Part shown: piece after piece, positions 1-10,500 of the stretch
How positions within the stretch are numbered: the first letter of the stretch is position 1
Layout: each line of letters starts with the position of its first letter
Assembly: GCA_017695025.1 (NCBI GenBank)
Contig: JADILX010000120.1
Span: 1 to 47,658 of the forward strand
Source of the DNA: Candidatus Cryptobacteroides excrementavium
Lineage (GTDB): Bacteria > Bacteroidota > Bacteroidia > Bacteroidales > UBA932
Reading direction: 5' to 3'
DNA length: 47,658 bases
Program-made: the position numbers and the translations under genes
Notes under the pieces: model-generated
The model's input: only the letters and a program-made list of their open reading frames with translations
Told to the model about the DNA's origin: nothing
The model's database searches: none

Positions 1-1650
1 TTTGTCGTCGCTTCCGGATGCCCTCATGTTGGTAAGTTTCTTTGTCTTGCAGATATTGATGTTAAGGTCCCTTTCCCTTGTGTGTTCCCCGACAACCTGT
101 CCGGCATAGATTTCGTCCCCGGGCTCCACAAAGAAGCGTCCCCGGTCCTGAAGTTTGTCCATGGAATAGGCCACGGCCACGCCAGTCTCGAGAGAGACGA
201 GGGAGCCGTTGGTCCTGCGCTCTATGTCGCCCTTGTACGGCTCATATCCCTTGAACCGGTGGGCGACCACCGCTTCTCCCTGGGAAGCAGTAAGGAGATT
301 GCTTCTGAGCCCCATAAGGCCTCTTGCAGGTATGTCGAAGTCAAGATGCGTCCTGTCACCTTTGGTATCCATGTGTATCAGCGCACCCTTTCTTCTCGTG
401 GTAATCTCTATAGCCTTTCCGACAAACTCTTCCGGGACTTCTATGGTAAGGTTTTCGATAGGTTCGCAGCGCTCTCCATTGATGGTCTTGTCCAGCACTT
501 TCGGCTGGCCCACCTGAAGTTCGAAGCCTTCCCTGCGCATCGTCTCGATAAGGACAGAAAGATGCAGCACGCCCCTGCCGTAGACTACGAATGAGTCTGC
601 ATTAGGGCCAGGCTTGACTCTCAGGGCAAGATTCTTCTCGAGTTCCTTCTCAAGGCGGTCTTTCAGATGGCGGGATGTGACAAACTTGCCTTCGCGGCCG
701 AAGAACGGGGAATTGTTGATGCAGAAAAGCATGCTCATTGTAGGCTCGTCCACAGAAATCGGCGGCAGGGCCTCCGGATTCTCGAAATCTGCCACCGTAT
801 CCCCTATCTCAAAGCCTTCGAGCCCCACAACAGCACAGATATCCCCGCACTGAACGGAATCCACCCTGGTCTTGCCGAGACCGTCAAACACCATCAGCTC
901 CTTTATCTTCTGCTTCTGGACGATGTCGTACCTCTTGCACAGGCTTATGTTCATACCTGCCTGCAGTTCACCTCTTGTCACCCTGCCTACAGCAATCCTG
1001 CCGACATAAGGAGAGTATTCAAGGGAGGATATCAGCATCTGCGGAGTCCCGGGATTGTGTGCCGGGGCAGGAATCACCTCCAGAATAGTATCGAGAAGGG
1101 CCGTAATGTCGTTTGCAGGCTTCCTCCAGTCGAGGGACATCCACCCCTGCTTGGCGCTTCCATATACGGTGCGGAAATCCAGCTGGTCTTCAGTCGCATT
1201 GAGGGAAAACATCAGGTCGAAGACTTCTTCCTGCACCTCGTCAGGACGGCAGTTGGGCTTGTCCACCTTGTTGATGACCACGATAGGCTTCTTCCCCATC
1301 TCTATGGCTTTCTGAAGCACAAACCTTGTCTGCGGCATACAGCCTTCAAAAGCGTCCACAAGCAGAAGCACACCGTCTGCCATATTGAGGACACGCTCCA
1401 CCTCGCCCCCGAAGTCGCTGTGCCCCGGAGTGTCGATAATGTTTATCTTTACACCCTTATAGGTGACAGATACATTCTTTGCAAGTATTGTTATACCCCT
1501 CTCCCTCTCAAGATCATTGTTGTCGAGTATAAGTTCCCCGAGTTTTTCCTGGTCACGGACCAGACGCGCCTGATAGATCATCCTGTCCACGAGCGTCGTC
1601 TTGCCGTGGTCGACATGCGCGATGATTGCGATATTTCTTATATCCTGCAT
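1..1650 (-). CDS. typA: GTPase TypA/BipA, 3' end beyond the window
   Basis: Translational GTPase of the EF-G-like family that binds the 70S ribosome and supports subunit assembly and stress or cold growth. The 550 visible codons start at the ATG at 1650 and stay open to base 1. The family is about 600 residues long, so roughly 50 C-terminal residues lie to the left. All G motifs are visible: AHVDHGKTT (about residues 11-19), RERGIT (49-54), DTPGHSD (73-79), NKVD (127-130) and GSAKQGW. The EF-G-like domain II and the TypA C-terminal domain ([19 protein letters not shown]) follow. The gene is divergent from guaA and has its own TAnnTTTG box 33 nt upstream. The family assignment is secure. Confidence 0.97.
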   Translation of the reverse strand, partial: MQDIRNIAIIAHVDHGKTTLVDRMIYQARLVRDQEKLGELILDNNDLERERGITILAKNVSVTYKGVKINIIDTPGHSDFGGEVERVLNMADGVLLLVDAFEGCMPQTRFVLQKAIEMGKKPIVVINKVDKPNCRPDEVQEEVFDLMFSLNATEDQLDFRTVYGSAKQGWMSLDWRKPANDITALLDTILEVIPAPAHNPGTPQMLISSLEYSPYVGRIAVGRVTRGELQAGMNISLCKRYDIVQKQKIKELMVFDGLGKTRVDSVQCGDICAVVGLEGFEIGDTVADFENPEALPPISVDEPTMSMLFCINNSPFFGREGKFVTSRHLKDRLEKELEKNLALRVKPGPNADSFVVYGRGVLHLSVLIETMRREGFELQVGQPKVLDKTINGERCEPIENLTIEVPEEFVGKAIEITTRRKGALIHMDTKGDRTHLDFDIPARGLMGLRSNLLTASQGEAVVAHRFKGYEPYKGDIERRTNGSLVSLETGVAVAYSMDKLQDRGRFFVEPGDEIYAGQVVGEHTRERDLNINICKTKKLTNMRASGSDDK

Positions 1651-1682
1651 AACCTGTGATAAGTTGTCTCAAAAAAGAGGTG

Positions 1683-1690
1683 CAAAAATA
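1683..1690 (-). promoter_or_regulatory. -7 promoter box for typA
   Basis: Read leftward the sequence is TATTTTTG, a full match to the Bacteroidota -7 consensus TAnnTTTG, 32 nt before the typA ATG. I see no clear TTG -33 element 19-21 bp further upstream. It lies back to back with the guaA box. Confidence 0.55.
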
Positions 1691-1723
1691 TACAATTCTC
1701 CCGTCATTATAAAGTTTTTATAT

Positions 1724-1731
1724 TATTTTTG
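1724..1731 (+). promoter_or_regulatory. -7 promoter box for guaA
   Basis: TATTTTTG matches TAnnTTTG and would start transcription near 1737. That gives guaA an 80-nt GC-rich leader (about 1738-1817). It also rules out the in-frame TTG at 1737 as start codon, because that codon lies at or before the transcription start. Confidence 0.55.
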
Positions 1732-1817
1732 CCGAATTGTCGGGGGAAACGGCTCCAGGTAAGACCTGCCCCGCCGCCCCGGACAGGCAGCCGCATGGAA
1801 AATCTACACGACAGCAT

Positions 1818-3440
1818 ATGACAGAGAAAATCATCATTCTGGACTTCGGCTCCCAGGTCACCCAACTCATCGGGCGGAGACTCAGGGAACTGAATGTCTA
1901 TTGCGAAATCTATCCGTTCAACAAGATACCGTCACTCGGGCCTGATGTCAAGGGGGTCATCCTCTCCGGAAGCCCGTTTTCAGTGAGGGACGGAAAGGCC
2001 CCGCAGGCAGACCTTTCCGCCATAAAAGGCAGAATGCCGCTTCTGGGCATCTGCTATGGGGCGCAATACCTTGCATACCACTATGGAGGAGACGTAAACG
2101 CATCGATAGCAAGAGAATACGGAAGAGCAATGCTCGATGTAACGGTACCGGACTCCCCTCTTCTCAAAGGAGTCCAGGCCCATTCACAGGTATGGATGTC
2201 GCATGGGGACACTATTGCGAGACTTCCGGAAGGCGGTGAGGTCATCGCATCTACAGCCGATGTCACCAATGCAGCCTATCACATCAAAGGAGAAGAGACG
2301 TATGCTGTACAGTTCCATCCGGAAGTCTATCACACACGGGAAGGCAGCAAGATACTGGCCAACTTCGCCTATGGCATCTGCGGATGCAAGGGTGACTGGA
2401 CTCCGGCCTCATTCATAGACACGACAATTGCGGAACTCAGGGAGAAACTCGGGGATGACAAGGTGATACTCGGGCTGAGCGGCGGAGTGGACTCCACTGT
2501 CGCCTCCGTCCTGCTGCATAAGGCCATAGGACACAATCTGACCTGTATTTTCGTCAACAACGGGCTGCTCAGGAAAAATGAATTCGAAGATGTTCTTGCA
2601 TCCTACCAGGACATGGGGCTGAATGTCATCGGTGCCGATGCATCAAAAGAATTCCTGGCAGAACTCGCGGGTGTCACAGACCCTGAAAAGAAGAGGAAGA
2701 TCATCGGGAGGCTCTTCATCGAGACCTTTGACAGATATGCCCGCCAGATAGAGAATGCGAAATGGCTTGCCCAGGGCACAATCTACCCTGATGTCATCGA
2801 ATCCGCTTCAGTCAACGGCCCGTCCTCAACCATAAAGTCACACCACAATGTAGGGGGGCTCCCGGAAAAGATGCACCTCAAGATTGTGGAGCCTCTGCGT
2901 TCCCTTTTCAAGGACGAGGTAAGACGTGTTGGCCGAGCACTCGGCATCAAGGACGAACTCATCGGCAGACATCCGTTCCCGGGGCCATCTCTCGGGATAA
3001 GGATACTCGGCGACGTGACAGAAGAAAAACTCGCCATCCTCAGGGAGGCAGATGACATATTCATAAAAGGGCTGCGCGAATACAGCCTCAAAGACAACAG
3101 GACGGCAATCGAAGCCATTGCCGGGCCGGGAGCGGCAGAAGTCCGCTCTGCTTCAGACCCGACGATGACAGCATCGAACCTCTACGAGGCAATATGGCAG
3201 GCAGGGGCAATCCTTCTTCCTGTACGCAGCGTAGGCGTGATGGGAGACGAAAGGACATATGAGAATACGGTGGCTCTGCGTGCCGTGATTTCCACGGACG
3301 GAATGACAGCCGACTGGGTACACCTCCCGTATGACTTCCTTGCCAAGGTCAGCAATGACATCATCAACAAGGTGCGTGGAGTCAACAGGGTAGTCTACGA
3401 CATAAGTTCAAAACCACCTGCCACAATAGAGTGGGAATAG
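1818..3440 (+). CDS. guaA: GMP synthase (glutamine-hydrolysing)
   Basis: Converts XMP, glutamine and ATP to GMP, the last step of guanine nucleotide synthesis, in the cytoplasm. The 540-aa product has a class I glutamine amidotransferase domain with nucleophile Cys79 in GICYGAQ and His167/Glu169 in FHPEVYHT. An ATP pyrophosphatase domain follows, with the PP-loop SGGVDST at about 221-227, and then the dimerization domain ending in the family-typical KPPATIEWE. The frame is open back to a TTG at 1737. I chose the ATG at 1818 because [13 protein letters not shown] is where the family begins and because the promoter excludes the TTG. It is followed at once by a strong terminator, so it is probably monocistronic. 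Confidence 0.97.
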   Translation: MTEKIIILDFGSQVTQLIGRRLRELNVYCEIYPFNKIPSLGPDVKGVILSGSPFSVRDGKAPQADLSAIKGRMPLLGICYGAQYLAYHYGGDVNASIAREYGRAMLDVTVPDSPLLKGVQAHSQVWMSHGDTIARLPEGGEVIASTADVTNAAYHIKGEETYAVQFHPEVYHTREGSKILANFAYGICGCKGDWTPASFIDTTIAELREKLGDDKVILGLSGGVDSTVASVLLHKAIGHNLTCIFVNNGLLRKNEFEDVLASYQDMGLNVIGADASKEFLAELAGVTDPEKKRKIIGRLFIETFDRYARQIENAKWLAQGTIYPDVIESASVNGPSSTIKSHHNVGGLPEKMHLKIVEPLRSLFKDEVRRVGRALGIKDELIGRHPFPGPSLGIRILGDVTEEKLAILREADDIFIKGLREYSLKDNRTAIEAIAGPGAAEVRSASDPTMTASNLYEAIWQAGAILLPVRSVGVMGDERTYENTVALRAVISTDGMTADWVHLPYDFLAKVSNDIINKVRGVNRVVYDISSKPPATIEWE

Positions 3441-3447
3441 AAAAATG

Positions 3448-3487
3448 CGGGGCTGCCGTCACATTAAAAAACCGGCAGCCCCGTTTT
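3448..3487. terminator. Bidirectional terminator between guaA and the PUL
   Basis: A perfect 11-bp stem, CGGGGCTGCCG (3448-3458) with CGGCAGCCCCG (3473-3483), is followed by TTTT on the plus strand. It is preceded by AAAAA, so the minus-strand transcript also ends in U-rich sequence. It can stop guaA from the left and the leftward PUL arm from the right. Confidence 0.85.
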
Positions 3488-3545
3488 CTGTATTATAAGG
3501 ATACTCCTGCGTCACCTGCCTCCAGTCCGACGGACGCGTATAGAC
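3484..3545 (-). pseudogene. Possible remnant of a further metallophosphoesterase copy
   Basis: Read leftward, this piece encodes DWRQVTQEY with no start and with stops upstream. The intact paralogs carry RQVTQEY (3588-4679 gene) and DWRQITKTY (10724-11905 gene) at the matching place. The nucleotides 3505-3522 are identical to 4504-4521 inside the neighbouring gene. It may be a decayed duplicate or a short gene-conversion scar. The same stretch also contains a 27-codon hydrophobic ORF (3493-3576, minus) that I do not recognise. Chance similarity is possible. Confidence 0.25.
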
Positions 3546-3587
3546 AAAGAAAACTCACGAGGACAGGCAACAGCATCAGTATTCCAG

Positions 3588-4679
3588 TCATTTCCGGCAG
3601 GCTTCAATCAGAGATGTCACATCAACAGTGTCATACGGTTCATCTGAAAATGCGGCATAATAGGTATATGTAATCCTGCCGTCCTCCGGGCCCGCCTCGA
3701 GGATACCGTACCCCGGCAGGTCGGTCTGCCTGAAATATGTCACATGCTCCGCCTCCTCAGAAAGCCATTTCACCCTCTGGTCCATTGTCTCCGGCTCCCA
3801 GTCAGGACGGGACAACGCAAGAGACGGGCCGTATTCCGTAATCAGGTACGACGGCTTGAACATCCCGGCATCACGGATCACCGAATTGGCCATCAACTGT
3901 ACTATAGGCCCGTATTCCGTGTCCCGGCATACCACGGAATAGAGATGCATGTGGGCACAGAGGACTATGGCTTCCTCCCCGGCTATGATTCTGAGCAGTT
4001 CGGCGCGTTTCTCATCATCCCGGCGCAGCACATGCCAGCATCTCTCATTAATCGGGATTACAGGCTCATGGACAAGCACGAACTTATGCTTCGCCGAGGA
4101 TGCCGCCAGATTGTCACGCAGAGCGTCCAGGCCGTGGTTATCCTTGTCCCACGGGTCATAGCATACAAAGCAGCAGTCCCCTACCTCTGTACGGTAGTTG
4201 GCGGAAGAAAGGCTGTCATGTCCGGAGAGACGTGCCATATTCGGCAGATAGACCTCGTCGAATGCCTCTCTGGCCCCCGGCCCTGTAATGTCATGGTTGC
4301 CTTTTGTAATGATGACAGGGACTTCGAACCCTATCCTGTCTACTGCACTGAACACACTGTCCGCCATCTGTACAGCCAGTTGCGGAGTACCCGCCAGACC
4401 TTCGGAAATGTCCCCGAGCTGCAGTACGGCATCCACATCCACAGCCTTTTCTGCAAGCACCCCGGTAAAGTCATCCCAGTTCTCGGCAGTGAATACGGTA
4501 TATTCCTGCGTCACCTGCCTCAGGTCATCCTTTGTGGTGGCAAGCCACTCCAGGTCATGGTTTTCTATCAGGTCATAGTGCATATCCCCCAGCACGAGGA
4601 ACTTCTGGGCTTCATCCCCGCCTGCACATGAGCAGGCGAGAAGAAGAGCCGGTATCAATATAAGATTATGTCTCATCAT
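3588..4679 (-). CDS. Calcineurin-like metallophosphoesterase lipoprotein (MPE1)
   Basis: Predicted phosphomonoesterase or phosphodiesterase with a two-metal centre, anchored in the outer membrane. A signal peptide ends in a lipobox (LLACSC, residues 13-18), and the acidic residues after it (GGDE) suggest possible surface export. Metal-binding motifs are in order: GDMH (31-34), LQLGDISEG (87-95), GNHD (127-130), VLVHEP and CAHMH. The last is a variant of the usual GHxH with Ala for Gly. It is the last gene of the leftward PUL arm and its ATG overlaps the stop of the preceding gene (ATGA). It is a clear paralog of 10724-11905, sharing GNHDITG, HEPxxPxxERCWH and the SDEPYD ending. The substrate is not shown by sequence; context suggests a phosphorylated glycan. 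Confidence 0.85.
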   Translation of the reverse strand: MMRHNLILIPALLLACSCAGGDEAQKFLVLGDMHYDLIENHDLEWLATTKDDLRQVTQEYTVFTAENWDDFTGVLAEKAVDVDAVLQLGDISEGLAGTPQLAVQMADSVFSAVDRIGFEVPVIITKGNHDITGPGAREAFDEVYLPNMARLSGHDSLSSANYRTEVGDCCFVCYDPWDKDNHGLDALRDNLAASSAKHKFVLVHEPVIPINERCWHVLRRDDEKRAELLRIIAGEEAIVLCAHMHLYSVVCRDTEYGPIVQLMANSVIRDAGMFKPSYLITEYGPSLALSRPDWEPETMDQRVKWLSEEAEHVTYFRQTDLPGYGILEAGPEDGRITYTYYAAFSDEPYDTVDVTSLIEACRK

Positions 4680-5821
4680 TTTTTAAATTGGTCATATGTT
4701 ATCTGCATGTATTTCTCCCCGTATTCGGCAGTCGGTTCGAGAGCCGTATCATTGGTATAGTCGTTCCATGAGTTTATAAGGACGATTCTCTGCGAGCCGA
4801 GATTTCTCTTGGCCACATTGCAGAAGTCGGTGTAGTTCTCCTCGCTGCGGTCGATGGACCTTGTCCCGCTCTCCGTTATATGGAACTCCGGGTATATGCA
4901 AGGGATGAAATCATTGCCCCATCCGGCCGCATAGTCCCGCCAGTTGCTCCATGCCATGTCGGTGAACGGATAGAATGACGACCATCTCTCATATCTCGAC
5001 TCCGGGTACCACCTGCCTGTATAGTTGGCGTCAAGATATCTTGCAGCCCTCTCATTGGTCTGGGGAGCCGGCCAGTTGGCGGTATTCTCGCCTATGAGAT
5101 AGAAATTCATCGCATTGTCATCCACACTTCCGTTCTGGGCCTGCAGTTCACTTGTAAATTCCGCCATGGCAGTCCTGAAGGCCGGGACGAAGAGGGAGTA
5201 GTCATAGGCATCATTGTTCATCCCGGACACTATTATCACAGGGCGCCCGTCCGGAAGCCGGTAATACCAAGGCTTGCTGAAGACAGTGGTGTACAGGGTC
5301 TTGAAGTCTGCCACCACCGCATCAAACCCTGCGCCGCTGCCGGCAAGTTCGGTAAGGCCCAGATGAGAAAAACTGTAGTTGATGACAACATCCACAGGCA
5401 TCTCTCCCTGATTGTAATAGATTTCATAATTGGCCAGGAGGTTATTGTCCGTTTCCGAAGCATTGTACGGGAAGACGAAAAATTCTATGCCTGCACTGGC
5501 TGCCCATTCTCCCTGCTGAGTAAGCACACCCACCTGTGTCGATGTATATGGAGTCTCGGCAATGACTTCACCATCCTCCATTGTCTGGTTGAGCACCGGA
5601 GTGTATTGTGCCGATGCCCATGTGGCATCAGTATAATTGTGGTACAACGCCCCGAGATGGATTTCAGACGTGACAGGCGTATACGGGATATCATAGTTCC
5701 AGTCCGGCGGAAGATACAGGTCTTGTTCGCATGACATGGCCAGTGCTGCCGCCATCACCGCTGCCGGCATTATCAGTACCTTTTTCATATGGAAACCGTT
5801 TTTCTTCATTGTATTTTTCAT
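4676..5821 (-). CDS. GH99/WbsX-like lipoprotein following SusD
   Basis: A 381-aa lipoprotein (AALAMSC lipobox; CEQD after the cysteine resembles a surface export signal) with the fold family of glycosyltransferase WbsX and GH99 endo-alpha-mannosidases. Supporting motifs are FFVFPYN, FSHLGL, a FPFTDMAWSNW segment and NSWNDYTNDTALEP near residues 350-363. The last aligns with the NEWHEGTxIEP signature of GH99, where two glutamates do catalysis. Here those places hold Asp354 and Asn357, so activity may be changed or lost and binding is possible. It sits in the slot where PULs usually encode a SusE-like glycan-binding protein, 7 nt after susD. An internal ATG at 5788 (MKKVLIMP) is an alternative start that leaves the signal peptide intact. 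Confidence 0.7.
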   Translation of the reverse strand: MKNTMKKNGFHMKKVLIMPAAVMAAALAMSCEQDLYLPPDWNYDIPYTPVTSEIHLGALYHNYTDATWASAQYTPVLNQTMEDGEVIAETPYTSTQVGVLTQQGEWAASAGIEFFVFPYNASETDNNLLANYEIYYNQGEMPVDVVINYSFSHLGLTELAGSGAGFDAVVADFKTLYTTVFSKPWYYRLPDGRPVIIVSGMNNDAYDYSLFVPAFRTAMAEFTSELQAQNGSVDDNAMNFYLIGENTANWPAPQTNERAARYLDANYTGRWYPESRYERWSSFYPFTDMAWSNWRDYAAGWGNDFIPCIYPEFHITESGTRSIDRSEENYTDFCNVAKRNLGSQRIVLINSWNDYTNDTALEPTAEYGEKYMQITYDQFKK

Positions 5822-5828
5822 TGTAGGA

Positions 5829-7556
5829 TTACAGATAAGGTGTAGGGTTCGGGATAGCCGCTATCGCGTTGTTTGGCAGTGCCCACCAGAGTTTGACGTA
5901 CATGTCGTTGCCGCTGAACGAGCCCCGGGGCTCAAGGTATTCCGTATATGCCTTCTCGCATTCGGCAGTATTGTACTGGGTCTCGGAAGTCGGATATTTC
6001 AGACGGTAAGGGAGGTATTTGTAGAAGCCCTCATAACCGGAGAAGCAAGGCTCGAATGACAGCACCTGCGTCCGTCTGAGCAGAGTCCACATGTCAAGCC
6101 CCTGGTTCGGGATGGCAAGCCAGTGCTGCATTATGATCTGGCGCTGGAAGTCATTGGTCCCGACAATGCTGCTGCACAGTCCCAGCCAGTCCTTGAATTC
6201 GGCAGACCTGTCTACTCCGTTTTCATCTGTTGTCTTTGTGGCTGTCCCCCACTTGATGCCAGGAGTCTCAAGATAGGCAGCAACGGCATCTTCAGTGATG
6301 ACATCTGAATAATGTGCCATGGATGCCCTTATGCCTTCATAATAATAGTCCTCGGCTGATTTGGAGGAACTTGCGCCCCAGCCTTTGAGCCTGGCCTCGG
6401 CCTTCAGGAAACAGCATTCGGCATAGGACATGAAGACGAACTCCGCATCAGGGGCAAGAAAGCGCTCGCCTATAGGGGAATAGTCCTCCCTCGTGAGTGC
6501 GCTGTGGACATTATCTCCGGTAAGGACAATCCCGCTCTCTCCGCCATAGCCTCCATAACTGGCAGTGTCCCCGAAATATTCCCCCGCATGTGCAGGTACG
6601 GTACCGTCACTTTCTTTCACGCTTACGACCGGCTGCGCATAAACAGGAAGCCTCGGGTCATTGTACGGTTTCATATGGTAGACCCCGGTCTCGCCGAATG
6701 CAGGCAGGGTACCGATATTTTTCTGCTTCTCATACACTGCATAATAATACAGAGGATTGTAGTCCCCGCCTTCCGCACTGATGAGACCTCCCCATCGTCC
6801 CGTCACGCAGTCATCATCCGATGACATGGTAAACTCCTCGTTGGCAAAGACATCCTCCACCACCTCCTTGGCCTTTACCGGGTCGCCGTTCGGAGACGGA
6901 TTGGAAATCCTCATCGCAAGCCTGAGCCTGAGGGAGTACGCAAACTTCTTCCATTTCAATATGTCGGATGTCCCGGCGGCTGAAGGGAGAAGCATGTCAG
7001 TCCCGAACACGTCACCATCCATGTCAAGAGCATCGGCAGCATTCTTCAGGTCATCAAAGAGCATATAGTATATGTCCTGTTCCCTGTTGTAAGGAGTGGT
7101 GATGTCACCTGCGAGCCCCGTCTCATAAGGAATCGGGCCCCATATGGCCGTCATCTGGGAAAGCAGATAGCATTTCCATATCCTTGCCATAAGCACCCGG
7201 TTGCTGTAGGCCGGGTCATCCGCGTAGATATCGATGATATTCTGCGCCGGCATAAGAGCCCGCAGATAGGCATCACGCCAATAGTTGACAAGCACCTGCG
7301 GGTCTTCCGAATATCTCTGGAAGCGGCCCTGGAATGCCACGAACATCTGCGTGTAGTTGAACATCGCCACACGGTTGAAGTCCCCGCCATAGAAGTTCAT
7401 GGCACCGCGTACCGACGAATTCAGAAGGAGTTCCGGAGTAGGCCTGTCCATCGCATTGGGATTGCGGCCGAGTTCCTCAAATCCTTTTGTACAGGAGGAG
7501 AGCAGCATCAGGGACGCTGCGGCTATCAATATAATTTTCTTCATAAACGTCATCAT
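5829..7556 (-). CDS. SusD/RagB-family outer-membrane glycan-binding lipoprotein
   Basis: The lipoprotein lid of a SusCD importer: it captures the oligosaccharide and closes over the SusC barrel at the cell surface. The 575-aa product has a lipobox (LMLLSSC, Cys22) and FEELGRNPNAMDRPTPELLL, the usual opening of the SusD_2-type branch. Further in are tetratricopeptide-like helices, DILKWKKFAYSLRLRLAMR and the C-terminal LPYRLKYPTSE segment. Its ATG overlaps the susC stop (ATGA), which couples their translation. An ATG at 7544 (MKKIIL) is an equally good start. The sugar specificity cannot be read from the sequence. Confidence 0.93.
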   Translation of the reverse strand: MMTFMKKIILIAAASLMLLSSCTKGFEELGRNPNAMDRPTPELLLNSSVRGAMNFYGGDFNRVAMFNYTQMFVAFQGRFQRYSEDPQVLVNYWRDAYLRALMPAQNIIDIYADDPAYSNRVLMARIWKCYLLSQMTAIWGPIPYETGLAGDITTPYNREQDIYYMLFDDLKNAADALDMDGDVFGTDMLLPSAAGTSDILKWKKFAYSLRLRLAMRISNPSPNGDPVKAKEVVEDVFANEEFTMSSDDDCVTGRWGGLISAEGGDYNPLYYYAVYEKQKNIGTLPAFGETGVYHMKPYNDPRLPVYAQPVVSVKESDGTVPAHAGEYFGDTASYGGYGGESGIVLTGDNVHSALTREDYSPIGERFLAPDAEFVFMSYAECCFLKAEARLKGWGASSSKSAEDYYYEGIRASMAHYSDVITEDAVAAYLETPGIKWGTATKTTDENGVDRSAEFKDWLGLCSSIVGTNDFQRQIIMQHWLAIPNQGLDMWTLLRRTQVLSFEPCFSGYEGFYKYLPYRLKYPTSETQYNTAECEKAYTEYLEPRGSFSGNDMYVKLWWALPNNAIAAIPNPTPYL

Positions 7557-10500
7557 TTGGAAGTAATGGTAATCGAAAAGCCTATGGTGGTAATCGGAGG
7601 AAGCGAGCCGTTCTCAATACCGCGGCCGTTGCCTGTCGTGGCTACAGATTCCGGGTCTATTCCCTTAGGTGTATTCTTATAGATGGTCCAGAGGTTCCTG
7701 CCCACAACCGAGAACTTGACTGTCGACAGAGGAGTCTTCCGGAGCACCCTGGCCGGAAGGCTGTAGCCGATGGAAAGTTCACGGAGTTTTATATAACTCG
7801 CATCGAAAATCGCAAACTCATTGATGTTGGAGCGGCAGTATTCATATGAAGACGGGGTATAGAGTTTCGTGACAGGCTTGTATCCTATCGTATTGCCTGC
7901 GTCGTCCTTCACCCTCTGCACCACATTGCTGCCCCATGATATACCGTGGGTCATCTCTGCGTCGCTTTCGTTGTAGATGGTCTTGGAAAGGAAGTAGCCT
8001 ACGCGTCCGTCATAGTTCTCGGTAGTCATACCGTTGGTCATCATCTTCTTGTACGTGTTGCTGTACATGATGCCGCCTATCTTGAAGTCAATCATGAATG
8101 AGAGGGATATGCCCTTGAAACTGAAGTCATTGATCCAGCTGCCGGTCCATTTGGGGGCGACAGTGCCGAATCCCATGTTGTCCTCAGTCTCGAAATAGTC
8201 CCCTCCGTCATTCATTATCATCTGCCCTTTCTCGTTGCGCACGACACCGATACCGCGGATATATCCGAAAGGCTTTCCGACTTCCGCATTGACAGTACAG
8301 TTGGATGCACTGTAAAGGGAGATGCTCGATACGTCATAGTCTTCAAGGAGACTTACGACCAGAGAATTGTTCTTGGCATAGTTGATTGTGCTCTGCCACA
8401 TGAAAGACTTTGTCTTCACCGGCACGCCGGTCACCATGAGTTCCACTCCGGAGTTGCGGATTTCACCGGCATTGAAATACCTTCTCTCATACCCGCTGGT
8501 AGGAGTGATATAGGCACGTATGATCTGATTGTATGTGGAACTGTTGTAGTAAGTGAAGTCGAAGCCGAGACGGTTGCCGAAAAACTTCATTTCAAGGCCG
8601 GCCTCATATGACACCGTTATCTCAGGCTTCAGGTCAGGGTTGTTCATCTCAGTGTTGCTGTTGATGAACGGATGCCCCCCGAACTGTCCGCCGATTGTAT
8701 AGTACTGGGCAGTCCTGTATGGGCCGGTATCATTTCCGACCATCGCATAGGAAAGACGGAGTTTTCCGTACATCTTGTCCCTTAACGGACGGTTGAAGAG
8801 TTCGGAGAAGATAAAACTTGTTCCCACTGACGGATATGCAAACGAGCAGTTGTCTATCGGGAGAGTGGATGACCAGTCGTTCCTGATGGTACCTTCAACG
8901 AAAAGCAGTTCCCGCCAGCCGAGAGAAAGCGCCCCGAAGACAGAATTGGTCTTCCTGGAATACATGTTCTGCACAGGCGTAATCTTCTGGAGCGAGTTGG
9001 ATATGTGGACAAATCCAGGCTCCACAAGACCTATCACCTCCTGGGTACGCTTGTCGTCGCTGCGCGTATTGGTGGACGCCCCCACCCTTGCATTGATGGA
9101 AAAGTCCTTGAACTTCTTGTTCCACTGGAGGATACCTTCAAGGGTGATACTCTTGAAGTTGTCATTGAACTCGGTAATGCTTCCGGTAGGGTCGTTCATT
9201 CCGCCGCTGTTCTGGAACGCCGTGCCCTTCCACCAGAAGAAGTCGAGTCCGGCGCGGCCGAGAATACGGAAGCCCCATGGAAGGGTGACATTGAGGTTGA
9301 ATGCACCGCTGAGCCTGTCCCTGTCGTCTGTAGTAGGGTTCTCATTGATGATCCAGTACGGGTTGGAGGTATTCCTGTTGGTCGCAGTCTCATTCCCGAA
9401 CTCATCTTTCCACGGGATGAGTTCGTCCAGAGAGGTAGACCTCGCCATATGGACATAGGTATTGACAGGGTTGCGGTTGTTGGAATTGGTATACTGGCGG
9501 TTGTTCACCACGTCAGAGATATAGGTGATACGCGAAGTCAGTTGCAGCCATTTGGCGAACCTGTTGAAAAGGCTGAGGTTGAATGTCCTCTTGGTCTCTT
9601 TGTTGATACCGTCCACGATGCTGTTTCCCCGGTAGTCGGTGTAGGTGAAACGGGCATTGTTGTCCTTGTTCCCGGATTCGATGACGATGGAATTTGTCAT
9701 CAGGGTGGCAGTCTGATAGAAGTCGCGCACATTATAAGGCTGAGGGGAATAGTCCCGCACCTCTCCGTTTATGGCCACATATTTCTGTCCGAGCATCATA
9801 GGGCCCCAACTGCGGTAACGGCCGCCAGTGACAGGATTCGGCAGTTCCATGATGTCGCTTGTCTGGATGTTGAGGTCCATACCCACACCGAAAGTATTCT
9901 GGTACTGAGGGTATTCGCCAATCATCTGGAACTGCGTGTTGTTCGTAAACGAGATCTTGATGCCGCCGTTGCCGGATGCCCTCTTGGTGGTAATCATTAT
10001 GACACCGTTGGAGGCACGCGAGCCATAGAGGGCCGTCGCATTAGGTCCTTTGAGGACCTCGATGGACTCTATGTCCTCAGGGTTGATGTCACCCATGGCA
10101 TTACCATAGTCGAGTCCGCCGCTCTCGCCTCCGACAGCACCGTTCTCCATGATGACACCGTCGACAACGAAGATGACATTGTTGTCACCGGTAGCAGAAG
10201 AATAGCCCCTTATCACGATGCCGGAACTTCCGGTATTCTGCCCTGCCGTGGACACCTGCAGACCTGCCACACGTCCCTGGAGGGAAGTGACAAAGTCCGG
10301 AGTCTTGTTTTCCATGACACTTGCGGCATTCACACTCTGGCGCGAATAGTTCAGGGCCCTTGTCTCCCTTTTCATACCGAGAGCCGTGACAACGACCTCG
10401 TCAAGGGTAGAACTCACCATTTCCAACTGGGCATCAATGACGTCCTTGCTGCCTATCTTCATGCTGATGCTTGACATTCCGAGCATGGAGAACTCTATGG

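Noticed and set aside
1..1650. Truncated typA pseudogene
   Set aside because: The frame is simply cut by the window edge. There is no internal stop or frameshift.
667..1659. 330-codon plus-strand ORF opposite typA
   Set aside because: It is a mirror frame of the typA reading frame. TypA motifs on the minus strand are unambiguous.
9005..10474. 489-codon plus-strand ORF opposite susC
   Set aside because: It is a shadow of the susC frame, with no signal, domain or promoter. Strong codon bias in susC keeps the opposite frame free of stops.
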